Below, piece by piece: positions 25,720 to 34,707 of a stretch of DNA of 64,000 nt. The notes under the pieces were generated by a model, which did no database searches, had not been told where the DNA came from, and saw only the letters and a program-made list of their open reading frames with translations. Position 1 is the first letter of the stretch, and every line of letters starts with the position of its first letter. The stretch is from JAFMJV01 sp963814315 (GTDB lineage: Bacteria > Chloroflexota > Limnocylindria > Limnocylindrales > CSP1-4). The translations under genes and the position numbers were made by a program. Location: contig CAWFCG010000001.1 of the NCBI GenBank assembly GCA_963814315.1, positions 62,001 to 126,000 on the forward strand, given 5' to 3'.

Positions 25720-26927
25720 TGGTCGAGGCTGTGCCCGCTTTCGCGCTCGGCCGCCTGCCGCGAATCACCTTCGGAGCCGGCGTCTTCGCCCAAGTGCCGG
25801 CTATCGTGGCGGGCCACGGCTCTCGCGTCCTGCTCGTCATCGGGGGCCACTCCTTCAGCCACTCACCCCGGCGCGCGGAGCTCGAGGCCGGACTGGCGGC
25901 GGCCGGGGTCACGCTCGTCGGCTCCACCTCGGTCAGCGGTGAGCCAGGCGCTCGTGACGTCGAGGAGCCGCTGGCTCGCTTCCGTGGTGCAGGCATCGAT
26001 GTGGTATTGGCGGTCGGCGGCGGCGCCGTGCTTGACACCGCCAAGGCCATCGCCGGCCTGCTAAATACGGACACGGAGCTGATGGACCACCTTGAGGGTG
26101 TCGGCCGCGGACTCCCCTACCCCGGTCCGGCCGTGCCCATGGTCGCCGTGCCCACGACCGCGGGCACCGGGTCTGAAGCGACACGCAACGCGGTCATCAG
26201 CGAACGCGGCCCAGAGGGCTACAAGCGCTCGTTCCGTGACGAATCGATGGTGCCGAGGGATGCGGTGGTCGACCCCGACCTGCTGGCGAGCGCGCCGCCC
26301 GCGCTGATCGCCTCCAACGGCCTGGACGCGCTGACCCAGCTGCTGGAATCGTTCACCTCCCGGAAGGCCACACCGCTGACCGATGCGCTCGCGCGGGACG
26401 GCCTCTTCGCCGCTCGTGAAGGGCTGCTGCCCTGGTTCAGCGACCCACAGGGGCGTGCCGCGCCCGAGGCGCGCAGCCACATGGCGTACGCGGCATTGCT
26501 CTCAGGTATCTGTCTCGCCAACGCCGGTCTCGGCGCGGTCCACGGCTTCGCCAGCCCTCTTGGCGCGCAGCTGCCGATTCCCCACGGCATGGCCTGTGGA
26601 GCCGTCCTGTGGCACGTCACCGAGGCCAACATCACGGCGCTGGTATCGCGAGATCCAGGCTCACCAGCATTGCCCAAGTACGCCCAGGCTGGTCGCATCC
26701 TGGCGCGCCTACCGCATGGCATCAGCGATGAGACCGCGTGCGTCGGGCTCGTCGATGTCCTGCACGAATGGGTCGACGCGCTGGACGTTCCGCGACTGTC
26801 GGCGTTCGAGATGACCGCGGCGCAGATCCCGCTCATCGTAGCCGATTCACCCGGTAGCTCCATGCGCACCAATCCCATCGAGCTGACCGACCCTGAGCTC
26901 ACGGCGATCCTGGAACGGGCGCTGTAG
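25719..26927 (+). CDS. Iron-containing (group III) alcohol dehydrogenase family protein
   Basis: A 402-residue Fe-ADH-family oxidoreductase. The NAD-binding DVVLAVGGGAVLDTAKAIAG and PTTAGTGSEATRNAVI are present. Metal-site segments are NGLDALTQLLESF, GAVHGFASPLG and IPHGMACG. In many members the first segment reads DALTH; the Gln here marks a subfamily that also exists in other bacteria. The ATG at 25719 overlaps the preceding stop, with GTG at 25716 as alternative. Aldehyde reduction downstream of pentose breakdown is plausible, not shown. Confidence 0.85.
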   Translation: MVEAVPAFALGRLPRITFGAGVFAQVPAIVAGHGSRVLLVIGGHSFSHSPRRAELEAGLAAAGVTLVGSTSVSGEPGARDVEEPLARFRGAGIDVVLAVGGGAVLDTAKAIAGLLNTDTELMDHLEGVGRGLPYPGPAVPMVAVPTTAGTGSEATRNAVISERGPEGYKRSFRDESMVPRDAVVDPDLLASAPPALIASNGLDALTQLLESFTSRKATPLTDALARDGLFAAREGLLPWFSDPQGRAAPEARSHMAYAALLSGICLANAGLGAVHGFASPLGAQLPIPHGMACGAVLWHVTEANITALVSRDPGSPALPKYAQAGRILARLPHGISDETACVGLVDVLHEWVDALDVPRLSAFEMTAAQIPLIVADSPGSSMRTNPIELTDPELTAILERAL

Positions 26928-27490
26928 CGGCGGCCTTGCACCCGGTGACGGCTGACCTGGCTATCACACATCGCGTCAGCAAGTGACCCCACTACGCCAG
27001 ACCAGGTAGGTCCGATGGTCATAGGCCCATCTGAGGAAGTTGCCATTGCCGGCAAGAGCCGAATGGCCCTATCGTTGGCCTTGCCGTCGTCCTAGACGCT
27101 GGCACGGGCCCTGAAGGCGTCGACTACCGGGCTCGGGACGAACCGCGATCCGAGAAGGTCAACGTGGTGGTGCTATCGACACCGTGCATCGAAAATGTCC
27201 GGCGCCACATGGAAACTGGATCGCCGTCTCCGGGTCACGAGTCGAGTAACAGGTAAACCGGCTGGCTCCGGGTCCTCGCTAGTGGTGGGATCGACGGCGA
27301 GGTCATCTATCTATCTCAGCAGAACTCGAGTCGCCAGGCCAGCGGAAAGGCCGGGCGACTCGACTGATTCCCAGGGCCGGATAGGCGGTGACCGTGGTGC
27401 CTCTCCCGCTTCCCGGACTGGGCCCCCATCCCGGCTTGGGCCCCTTTCCCGCCCTACGCCCGGTACACGCGCTGTCCGCGTCGGCTTCGC
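26928..27490. other. Non-coding stretch with a long hairpin
   Basis: No credible gene is seen in ~560 bp between the Fe-ADH and the J-domain gene. Arms TCGAGTCGCC (27326-27335) and GGCGACTCGA (27354-27363) form a perfect 10-bp stem with an inner GGCC/GGCC pair around AGCGGAAA. The hairpin lacks a T-run; it could end transcripts from either convergent side. Confidence 0.5.
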
Positions 27491-28222
27491 CTACGCCTCG
27501 GCGGCGCGCGGCCGACGCTCGACCCCTCGTGCATCAAGATCACCGGCGATGACCCGGGCTCGCATCACCAGGTCGCGATCGCGGGTGATGGTCGAGGCGA
27601 TCCAGTCGATGTAGGTCGGCTCCTTGTCGGCCACATCGCCGAGGGTCTGGCCGTGGAAGCGGCCGAAGCCCAGGACGGTGGCACGGGCCTCGTCCAGGCT
27701 GGGTAGTCGGAGGCTCGAAAGATCCGTTCGTCGATGCACGGGGCCATTGGGGGCGCTGGCACGCAGCTCCGGACCTCCGCGGTAGCGGCGCCACTCCCGC
27801 GGAGGCTGGCCGGCCAAGGTGGTGTGCCGCCGCGATCGGTCGCGCGCCTTCCTCACGCTGCCGATCGGCTGGAATGACGCCGACGTGTCGAAACGCGCGG
27901 TGACCGGCGGCGACGGTGGTGGTGGTGGTGGGCCGACCGTGTCGTCGCCAGGAGCCGGACCTTCGGCATAGCGCTCGCGACGAGCATGAGGCGTGGCATC
28001 GTAGCGAGCTCGCCGCAGTTGATCTCGCAGCACGTCATAGGCCGCGTTGATCCGAGCCATCCGCGTGGTCAGACGCTGGCGCTCATCACCATCGGCTCCG
28101 GCGCGATCGGGATGATGCTCCCGGGCAAGCTCTCGCCAGCGTCGCTTGATCTCGTCGGCGGACGCGTCATGGCGCACGTCGAGGACACGGTACGGATCGC
28201 CTCGAAAGGTCGGAGCAGACAC
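27491..28222 (-). CDS. J-domain protein with a C-terminal ExoX-C-like domain
   Basis: About 243 residues. The N-terminal J domain is complete: DPYRVLDVRHDASADEIKRR, the HPD motif in AREHHPDRAG, and AAYDVLRDQLRRARYDA. It should stimulate a DnaK ATPase. A Pro/Arg-rich linker leads to a ~50-residue domain, TVLGFGRFHGQTLGDVADKE then PTYIDWIAST, resembling the ExoX C-terminal/DUF3820 module. The GTG at 28222 is preferred because the ATG at 28282 overlaps the divergent ligase start. No DnaK gene is nearby. Function is unknown. Confidence 0.72.
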   Translation of the reverse strand: MSAPTFRGDPYRVLDVRHDASADEIKRRWRELAREHHPDRAGADGDERQRLTTRMARINAAYDVLRDQLRRARYDATPHARRERYAEGPAPGDDTVGPPPPPPSPPVTARFDTSASFQPIGSVRKARDRSRRHTTLAGQPPREWRRYRGGPELRASAPNGPVHRRTDLSSLRLPSLDEARATVLGFGRFHGQTLGDVADKEPTYIDWIASTITRDRDLVMRARVIAGDLDARGVERRPRAAEA

Positions 28223-28280
28223 ATCGTCGAGGCTACCACGCAGCGATGTGGGGCCCTCCTCGACGGAGTATCGTGCGGCC

Positions 28281-29360
28281 ATGCCGTTCCCCCTTGAGCC
28301 GCCCATCGAGCCCATGCTCGCCAAGGCTGTGGCCGAGCTGCCGAGCGGCGATGGCTGGCTGTACGAACCCAAGTGGGATGGCTTCCGCGCGCTGGTCTTT
28401 CGCGACGGCGACGAGCTGCTCATCCAGAGTCGGGACCGCAAGCCTCTCGACCGCTACTTCCCGGAGCTTTCCGAACCGTTGCGCACGCACTTGCCGCGGC
28501 GCTGCGTGGTCGATGGTGAGATCGTCATCGCGCGAGACGGAGCGCTCGACTTCGACGCGCTGCTCCTGCGCATCCATCCGGCCGCATCGCGTGTGACCCT
28601 GTTGGCGGCCGAGACTCCGGCTGCCTACGTCGCCTGGGACCTGTTGGCGATCGATGACGACTCACTCCTTGAGACCGAGCAGGCGGACCGCAGGCTCCGC
28701 CTCGAGAACGCCCTGGCCGGCACTCGCCCGCCGGTCCACCTGACGCCGCTGACACGAGACCGAACACAGGCTGCCGACTGGTTCGACCGCTTCGAAGGCG
28801 CAGGGCTCGATGGCGTGGTGGCCAAGGACGCCGCGGCACCCTACACGCCTGGCAAGCGGCGGATGCTCAAGATCAAGCATGCGCGCACGGCCGATTGCGT
28901 GGTGGCGGGCTTCCGCTGGCACAAGAACGGTGACGGCACACATGTGGGCTCGCTGGTCCTGGGCCTGTTTGACGATGCCGACGTGCTGCACCACGTCGGT
29001 GTCACGGCATCGTTCAAGTGGGATCGACGTGCCGAGCTGGCCGCAGAGTTGGAGCCGCTGCGCGCGAACGCCCTCGACCACCACCCGTGGCGGGCCTGGG
29101 CTGACTGGGCTGCGGCGGAGTCCGACCGGCGCATGCCCGGTGCCACATCGCGCTGGAACCGCGGCCGGGACCTCTCCTGGGAGCCCCTGCGGCCGGAACG
29201 CGTGGTGGAGGTCGCGTACGATCACTTGCAGGGCGACCGCTTCCGCCATGCCACCACGTTTCGGCGCTGGCGGCCCGATAAATCTGCCGCCGACTGCCGC
29301 TACCATCAGTTGGAGACGACCGTCCCGTTCGAAATACGCAACATCTTTGCGGATGGGTGA
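28281..29360 (+). CDS. ATP-dependent DNA ligase (LigC-like)
   Basis: A 359-residue ATP-dependent DNA ligase. The adenylation motif I is EPKWDGFRALVF (catalytic Lys). Further motifs are VVDGEIVI, AYVAWDLLAID, EGAGLDGVVAKD and KIKHARTADCVV (motif V Lys). The second half is the OB-fold domain. This is the size of LigC/LigB-type enzymes used in repair and stationary-phase end joining. It diverges from the J-domain gene. A LigD-type polymerase lies 3 kb away; no Ku gene is in the window. Confidence 0.9.
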   Translation: MPFPLEPPIEPMLAKAVAELPSGDGWLYEPKWDGFRALVFRDGDELLIQSRDRKPLDRYFPELSEPLRTHLPRRCVVDGEIVIARDGALDFDALLLRIHPAASRVTLLAAETPAAYVAWDLLAIDDDSLLETEQADRRLRLENALAGTRPPVHLTPLTRDRTQAADWFDRFEGAGLDGVVAKDAAAPYTPGKRRMLKIKHARTADCVVAGFRWHKNGDGTHVGSLVLGLFDDADVLHHVGVTASFKWDRRAELAAELEPLRANALDHHPWRAWADWAAAESDRRMPGATSRWNRGRDLSWEPLRPERVVEVAYDHLQGDRFRHATTFRRWRPDKSAADCRYHQLETTVPFEIRNIFADG

Positions 29361-29427
29361 GGTTGGGACTATTCGTTAATGGTCTCGAGGCGGGTACACT
29401 TGCGCGTGCCTATTCAGGGAGGAGCTC

Positions 29428-30585
29428 ATGGACCAGAACACACCGCGCGATGGCGCGACCGGCGCGCCACCACCGGCAGATCCCGGCGGCGGCGAGACAT
29501 CAGCCTGGAACCAGGCGCCGGGGCAAGATCAGCCACAAGCTGCCGCTGGAGGTGGGGACACCTCCGCCGAATATGCGGCGTGGTCGGCTGACACCGCATA
29601 CCAACAGCCGGCGCCACCGGTGCAACAGCCGGCGCCGTCTGACACCCAAGCCTACGCGGCCCCGGAGCCGCAGTCGGCGACCTACAGTGAGCAGCAGGTG
29701 ACCGCGCACGACCCCGGCCAGCAATATCAACAGCCGCAGCAGCCGCCACCGCCGCAGCAGTACCAGCAGCCGCAGCAGTACCAGCAGCCGCAGCCGGGCT
29801 ACTACGACCCGGCAGCATACGGCCAGCAACCGCAGCAGTATCAGCAGCCGCAATCTCAGCAGCCGCAGTACTACGATCCGGCCGCCTATGGCCAACAGCC
29901 AGGGTATCCGCCCCAGTACCAGCAGCCGCAGTACTACGACCAGTCGGCGTACGGCCAGCAGCCGGGCTACTACGACCAGTCGGCCTACGGACAGCAGCAG
30001 TACCAGCAGGGTGGCTATCCGCAAGCACCCCAGCCCTATGCCTACGCCCAACCGGCTCAGGAACCGTGGCCGGGCCAGGCGTGGGAGCAGGATGGCCCCA
30101 GGTATGGCCGTTCGTTCATCGCCATCCTCGCCGGCTGGGTGATGCTCACCTGGGGCGTCGTCCTGGGCGTCCTTGGGGCGCTCGTCCTGTGGACCAATAG
30201 CGTCACCGACCTGATCGGTGACACCGCGCTCAGCGCGGAAGCGATGGACCTGGCAAGGCAGGCCGATGATCAGATCGTGGCCGTCGGCGGCATCGCGCTG
30301 ATCCTCGGCATCATCCAGGTCATCGGCGCCATCGGCATCTTCGGCCATCGTAGCTGGGGCCGCGCCTTCGGCATCATCATAGGCCTGCTAGGTGTGCTGG
30401 CTGGTCTGGGCTTCATCACCTTCGCCGCTGGCTTCGAGGCGCTCGACGTCGGCTTCGAAGAGGCCATCAAGGGCGAAGAGGGTTCCCTCGGAGCCAGCAT
30501 CCTCGTGCTCGCGAGCTATCTGCTCATCTTCCTGGCCATGTTCGTGGGCCGACGCCACTTCAAGCGAAGAGGCGTAGAGGGCTAG
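29428..30585 (+). CDS. Membrane protein with Gln/Pro/Tyr-rich repeat N-terminus
   Basis: A 385-residue protein. Residues ~1-215 are hydrophilic and built from imperfect repeats such as YYDPAAYGQQPQQYQQPQ, giving strong Q, P and Y bias. Residues ~225-380 hold four predicted membrane segments (for example FIAILAGWVMLTWGVVLGVL and AFGIIIGLLGVLAGLGFI). The N-terminal repeats probably face the cytosol and may be disordered. GGAGGAG precedes the ATG. A terminator follows at 30614. The function is unknown. Confidence 0.83.
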   Translation: MDQNTPRDGATGAPPPADPGGGETSAWNQAPGQDQPQAAAGGGDTSAEYAAWSADTAYQQPAPPVQQPAPSDTQAYAAPEPQSATYSEQQVTAHDPGQQYQQPQQPPPPQQYQQPQQYQQPQPGYYDPAAYGQQPQQYQQPQSQQPQYYDPAAYGQQPGYPPQYQQPQYYDQSAYGQQPGYYDQSAYGQQQYQQGGYPQAPQPYAYAQPAQEPWPGQAWEQDGPRYGRSFIAILAGWVMLTWGVVLGVLGALVLWTNSVTDLIGDTALSAEAMDLARQADDQIVAVGGIALILGIIQVIGAIGIFGHRSWGRAFGIIIGLLGVLAGLGFITFAAGFEALDVGFEEAIKGEEGSLGASILVLASYLLIFLAMFVGRRHFKRRGVEG

Positions 30586-30613
30586 ACCGCCCCACCTCCC
30601 AAGGGCAGCAACG

Positions 30614-30639
30614 ACGACCCCCGGAACTCCGGGGGTCGT
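30614..30639. terminator. Hairpin terminator after the repeat-rich membrane protein
   Basis: ACGACCCCCGGA pairs with TCCGGGGGTCGT across a very short loop, followed by TCGTCGTGC. It lies 29 bp after the stop at 30585. It probably ends that transcript, although the T-run is weak. Confidence 0.75.
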
Positions 30640-30754
30640 TCGTCGTGCAGCGATGGATGCGCTCATCACTCGACATGCAGCGATGGCGGCGTCGAAGGAC
30701 CCGATGAACCGTGCCCGTGGGCACATGGACCCGCTCTCTGGGTATGCTGGCCCT

Positions 30755-31603
30755 ATGACCGTTGTACCCGCACTCCCCCTCTCCAGTGGCACCGCCATCC
30801 CGCAGCTCGGGTTCGGGACCCACCTGGTGCCACCCGATGACACTGCCGATATCGTGGCCGCTGCCATCGACGCGGGCTATCGCCACATCGACACCGCGCA
30901 GATGTATCGCAACGAGCGAGGCGTCGGCGAGGCCGTCCGCTCGTGCGGGCTCCCACGCGACCAGGTGTTCGTGACCAGCAAGCTGAACAACGCCTGGCAC
31001 CGTCCGGACGACGCGCGACGGGCATTCGAGGGCACGCTGTCCGAGCTTGGCCTTGACTACGTCGACCTGTTTCTGATCCACTGGCCATTGCCGACCCGGT
31101 TCGACGGCGACTTCGTGGCCACCTGGAAGGTCATGGCGGAGTTCCTGCGTGATGGGCGCTCTCACGCCATCGGTGTCTCCAATTTCCAGATCGCACACCT
31201 GCAGCGGCTGGCCACAGAGACCGCGACGCCTCCGGCAGTCAACCAGATCGAGGTGCATCCGTACCTGCCCAACGATGAGGTGCGAGCCTACGGCGCAGCG
31301 CACGGCATCGTCACCGAGGCGTGGTCACCCCTGGCGCAGGGAGCGATCCTGGCGGACCCGGTGGTCGTGGGGATCGCGGGCCGTCTTGGTCGTACGCCAT
31401 CCCAGGTGGTGCTACGTTGGCACATCGAACGGGGTGACATCGTATTCCCCAAGACGATGTCGGCGAGCCGGATGCGCGAGAACCTGGACATCTTCACCTT
31501 CGAGTTGACGGCTGCCGACGTATCAGCGTTGGCGACGCTCGACCGCGGGGAGGACGGGCGCGTCGGCCCGCACCCAGACACGTTCGACTGGATCCCCGAC
31601 TGA
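30755..31603 (+). CDS. Aldo/keto reductase
   Basis: A 282-residue NADPH-dependent aldo/keto reductase, similar to 2,5-diketo-gluconate reductases. The catalytic tetrad is visible: Asp and Tyr in YRHIDTAQMYRNE, Lys in FVTSKLNN and His in LFLIHWPLP. The cofactor segment VFPKTMSASRMRENL is near the C-terminus. The ATG at 30755 gives a typical length; a longer ORF starting at 30653 lies under the terminator region and is rejected. The substrate cannot be read. Confidence 0.9.
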   Translation: MTVVPALPLSSGTAIPQLGFGTHLVPPDDTADIVAAAIDAGYRHIDTAQMYRNERGVGEAVRSCGLPRDQVFVTSKLNNAWHRPDDARRAFEGTLSELGLDYVDLFLIHWPLPTRFDGDFVATWKVMAEFLRDGRSHAIGVSNFQIAHLQRLATETATPPAVNQIEVHPYLPNDEVRAYGAAHGIVTEAWSPLAQGAILADPVVVGIAGRLGRTPSQVVLRWHIERGDIVFPKTMSASRMRENLDIFTFELTAADVSALATLDRGEDGRVGPHPDTFDWIPD

Positions 31604-31702
31604 CCTTGGACTGGCTCGCGCCGGTCCGGCGCACGAGGGAACGCATCACATAGCCGATGTGACGGCGGGCGAGGCTGAGGTCGAGGTTGAGGTTCCGGGA
31701 CC

Positions 31703-32257
31703 GTGGCACCCAACGTGGGCCTCGTCCCCGACTGGCTCGACAACCTCGCCGCGCTCAGCTGGCGCGTCATCGTGGTGGTCGCCATCGTGGTCGTCCTGTG
31801 ACTGATCGGCTCGCTGCTGTGGGTCGCTACCGAATCGATCACGGTGACCGTCGTCATCTCCGCGGTCCTCGCGCCTTCGGTCCTGCGACAGCGCAACGGA
31901 GGCCGCTCAAGGAGTGTCGCAGCCGGCATCGTCTGGGCCACCGCGGTCCTGATCTTGGGGCTGACGCACGATGCCATCAGGGTCGGCACCAATGTCATGC
32001 TGGAGATGGCGCGCTCCCTGATCGACAACGTCGCCGCTATCGGCGCCATCGGGCTGTTGAGCGTGCTGTTGGCGTACTACTTCCTGCGCGACGGCACCAA
32101 CATCCACCCCGCCAGCGTGCTGTTGGCGATCCCGGCCGGCTCGGCGGTGGCAGGCATCCTGGGCATATTCCTGGTGGTCCCGGTCATCGCTGTGGAGGCT
32201 GCGACATGGCGGACGATCTTGCCCATCGTGGGCGCCGAGCCAGCAGCCGCCGACTGA
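31703..32257 (+). pseudogene. AI-2E-family transporter remnant (stop and internal deletion)
   Basis: The frame from GTG at 31703 reads PDWLDNLAALSWRVIVVVAI and then meets TGA at 31799-31801, where related proteins have Trp in that hydrophobic segment. After the stop it continues as a membrane protein with SVLLAYYFLRDGTNIHPASV and GILGIFLVVPVIAV, matching the C-terminal half of AI-2E/PerM transporters. Only ~180 codons remain of the usual ~350, so the middle is missing. An ORF from GTG at 31844 could still be translated. It is most likely a dead gene. Confidence 0.65.
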
Positions 32258-32296
32258 CTGACACTGAGCGCCGCCGACCGAGCCACACCGCCAGTC

Positions 32297-33565
32297 CTAG
32301 TCGGGCGGAACCTCTCGATACGCCGCCCACGGGTCCTCGTCGGGGTCCAACCGCTCCTGCGGCGGCCGCTGGGATTCCGGTACGTGCTCCAGGTTGATCC
32401 GGATGCGTGTCCAGGTGGTCGATCGGCCGCGCATCGCGTCCACCAGCACGTCCGCCGGCTCCAGGAGTGCCGCTGCATCGGGGTGGCGAGCCTGCCACCG
32501 CTCCAGGCCGGCGAGCGCATCAGTCTTCTTCAGGGCCCGAGCGATCTCGATGAGTGGCTTGCTGCTGCGGCGGCGCTTCGAAGGCGGCACCCGCGGCGGC
32601 TCGTCCGCCCCTTTGCGATAGTTCGGTGGCCAAGGCGCGTCGCCCATGCCCTCTGCCTCGTGCCGAGCAGACAGCTCCAGCAGGCCCTCGAGTGACCCGA
32701 CCGACTCGTCGATGCCGGCCTGTCGATCGCCGTGTGCCTCGAACAGTGACGGCACCGTTGCCAGCGTGAACGCCTCGGCGACCACGTCGGGCACCTCGCC
32801 CCAGGTCAGCGGCATCGACACGCGCGCATCCGGCAGCGGACGCACCGAGTAGGCCGAGGCCACGGTTCGGTCCTTGGCGTTCTGGTTGTAGTCGAGGAAG
32901 ACACCGTGGCGCTCCTCCTTCCACCACTTGCTGGTTGCGATCGACGGCGCCCGCTCTTCCACGTCACGGGCCAGCGCCAGCGCCGCGCGCCGCACCTCCG
33001 GGAAGGTCCAGCGAGGCTCGATGCGAACATTGATATGGATACCTCGAGAGCCCGAGGTCTTGGGCCAGCCCACGAGGCCGACTGCGGTCAAAGCCTCCCG
33101 CGTCACCATGGCCACCTCGCGCACTTCCGACCAGGGCACCCCGGGGACCGGGTCCAGATCGACCCGCAGCTCATCGGGGTGGTCGAGGTCCTCCGCGCGC
33201 ACCGGGTGCGGATTGAGATCCAGGCAGCCAAGGTTGGCCGCCCAAGCCAGGGAGGCGGCATCGCGCAGCACGACCTCCTCGGCCGTGCGACCTGATGGGA
33301 ATGCCAGCCAGACGGTGTCGATCCAGTCGGGCCGCTTGGTCGGCGCTCGCTTCTGGAAGAAGAAGTCACCGGCAGCGCCATCGACGAAACGCTTGAGCGC
33401 CATGGGTCGACCACCCGCGCCGCGCAGGGCACCGTCGGCCACCGCGAGGTAGTAGTGCACCAGGTCCAGCTTGGTGTGACCCGGGCCGGGCCAGTAGATC
33501 TTGTCGGGATTGGTGATCCTGACCTCGCGCCCCCCGATGTCGATCAGCTCGAAGCGCTCGGCCAT
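32297..33565 (-). CDS. LigD-type DNA polymerase/primase domain protein
   Basis: A 422-residue archaeo-eukaryotic primase-superfamily polymerase of the LigD Pol type, used in bacterial NHEJ. Seen are EVRITNPDKIYWPGPGHTK at the start, the metal-binding DELRVDLDPVPG, the nucleotide loop TSGSRGIHINV and DYNQNAKDRTVASAYSVRP. The C-terminal ~130 residues (Lys/Arg-rich linker and a helical part) extend beyond the polymerase core. No ligase or phosphoesterase domain is fused; the separate ligase at 28281 may be its partner. It ends 3 bp from the ppa start region. Confidence 0.9.
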   Translation of the reverse strand: MAERFELIDIGGREVRITNPDKIYWPGPGHTKLDLVHYYLAVADGALRGAGGRPMALKRFVDGAAGDFFFQKRAPTKRPDWIDTVWLAFPSGRTAEEVVLRDAASLAWAANLGCLDLNPHPVRAEDLDHPDELRVDLDPVPGVPWSEVREVAMVTREALTAVGLVGWPKTSGSRGIHINVRIEPRWTFPEVRRAALALARDVEERAPSIATSKWWKEERHGVFLDYNQNAKDRTVASAYSVRPLPDARVSMPLTWGEVPDVVAEAFTLATVPSLFEAHGDRQAGIDESVGSLEGLLELSARHEAEGMGDAPWPPNYRKGADEPPRVPPSKRRRSSKPLIEIARALKKTDALAGLERWQARHPDAAALLEPADVLVDAMRGRSTTWTRIRINLEHVPESQRPPQERLDPDEDPWAAYREVPPD

Positions 33566-33568
33566 GCC

Positions 33569-34117
33569 CTACGCCTCCGGTGCGCCGTTGGCATCTCCAG
33601 CCCCCGCGGTCTCCTGCTCGGCCAGCCAGCGCTCCCGATCGGTGCGCAGGATCTCCAGCGTCTCCGCCACACCGGCCCAGCCGTCGAGCTGGACCGACTT
33701 GTCCTCGAGGTTCTTGTAGGTGTTGAAGAACTGCTCGATCTCCAGCAGCTTGTGCGGCGAGACCTGCCGCAACGCTTCAAGGTGCGCGTACATGGGGTCG
33801 GCCAGCGCCACACACAGGACCTTGTAGTCGACACCCTTCTCGTCGGCCATCCGTAGCACCCCCACCGGGCGCGCCCACACGTGGCAACCCGGGAACGTCT
33901 TCTCGTCGATGAGCAACATGGCGTCGGTGTGGTCGCCATCGTCAGCGCGCGTGCCATCGATGAAGCCGTAGTCGAAGTTGTAATAGACCGCAGAGGACAA
34001 CACCCGGTCGAGCCGGATGACCCCGGCGTCTTCGTCGTACTCGTACTTGTTGCGGCTCCCGGCCGGGATCTCGACCACGACCTCGATGACGGCGGGAAAG
34101 CCATGTGGTGTCGGCAT
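33569..34117 (-). CDS. ppa: Inorganic pyrophosphatase (family I)
   Basis: A 182-residue soluble family I pyrophosphatase that hydrolyses PPi with Mg2+. Seen are EIPAGSRNKYEYDEDAGVIR with the active-site Lys/Glu, VYYNFDYGFIDGTRADDGDH, the metal-binding DGDHTDAMLLID (Asp residues kept; Pro-Leu of the common DGDPLD replaced by His-Thr), and DPMYAHLEALRQVSPHKLLE. It is upstream of the LigD-type gene on the same strand, 3 bp apart. The two probably share a transcript. Confidence 0.93.
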   Translation of the reverse strand: MPTPHGFPAVIEVVVEIPAGSRNKYEYDEDAGVIRLDRVLSSAVYYNFDYGFIDGTRADDGDHTDAMLLIDEKTFPGCHVWARPVGVLRMADEKGVDYKVLCVALADPMYAHLEALRQVSPHKLLEIEQFFNTYKNLEDKSVQLDGWAGVAETLEILRTDRERWLAEQETAGAGDANGAPEA

Positions 34118-34157
34118 CGGCGCAGTCTACGACCCCGCCGCCAGATAGACTCGTGCG

Positions 34158-34697
34158 ATGGACACCATCAAGGCCATCCGGACGCTGCGGGTCGTCCGAG
34201 CCTACAAGCCACGACCACTGACCGAGGATGAGATCCGCGCCATCGCCGATGCTGCGCGCAAGACGGGCTCCTCGAAGAACACCCAACGCTGGGACTTCGT
34301 GACCATCCGCGACCCCGAGTCACTCAAGCGTCTTTCGGGCGTGACCATCTACGCCAAGCACCTGCCCTACGCTGGTGGCGCCATCGCCCTCATCCTCGAT
34401 GCCCCCGCGCCGGAGCATGCACGCTCAGTGCTTTGGGACCTGGGTCGGGCCGCCCAGAACATCACGCTGGCGGCCTGGGATGTGGGTATCGGTTCCTGCC
34501 CCATCACGGTCAATGACTTCGACCTGGCCGCGGATGTGCTGCAGTTGCCGGCGGACAAGCAGTGTCAGTACATCATCGCGCTGGGCTGGCCGGCCGACCC
34601 CGACGACCTGACCCGGCCGTCACGGGTCGGTGGTCGCAAGCACTACCGCGAGGTGGTCCATACGGAACACTGGGGAAACCACGAGCTAGGCACATGA
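34158..34697 (+). CDS. Nitroreductase-family protein
   Basis: A 179-residue FMN-dependent nitroreductase-fold protein. The N-terminal FMN-binding pattern is IRTLRVVRAYKPRPLTEDEI followed by RKTGSSKNTQRWDFVTI. The central helix DLGRAAQNITLAAWDVGIGS and the C-terminal KQCQYIIALGWPADPDDL and RVGGRKHYREVV fit the family. It reduces an unknown substrate, with flavin and NAD(P)H expected. It diverges from ppa and is followed 10 bp later by the HhH protein. Confidence 0.87.
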   Translation: MDTIKAIRTLRVVRAYKPRPLTEDEIRAIADAARKTGSSKNTQRWDFVTIRDPESLKRLSGVTIYAKHLPYAGGAIALILDAPAPEHARSVLWDLGRAAQNITLAAWDVGIGSCPITVNDFDLAADVLQLPADKQCQYIIALGWPADPDDLTRPSRVGGRKHYREVVHTEHWGNHELGT

Positions 34698-34707
34698 GGA
34701 GGGCAGG

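Noticed and set aside
27195..27614. 139-codon ORF in the gap before the J-domain gene
   Set aside because: The Arg/Ser/Pro-rich product has no motif, its right part is antisense to the J-domain gene, and it crosses a strong hairpin.
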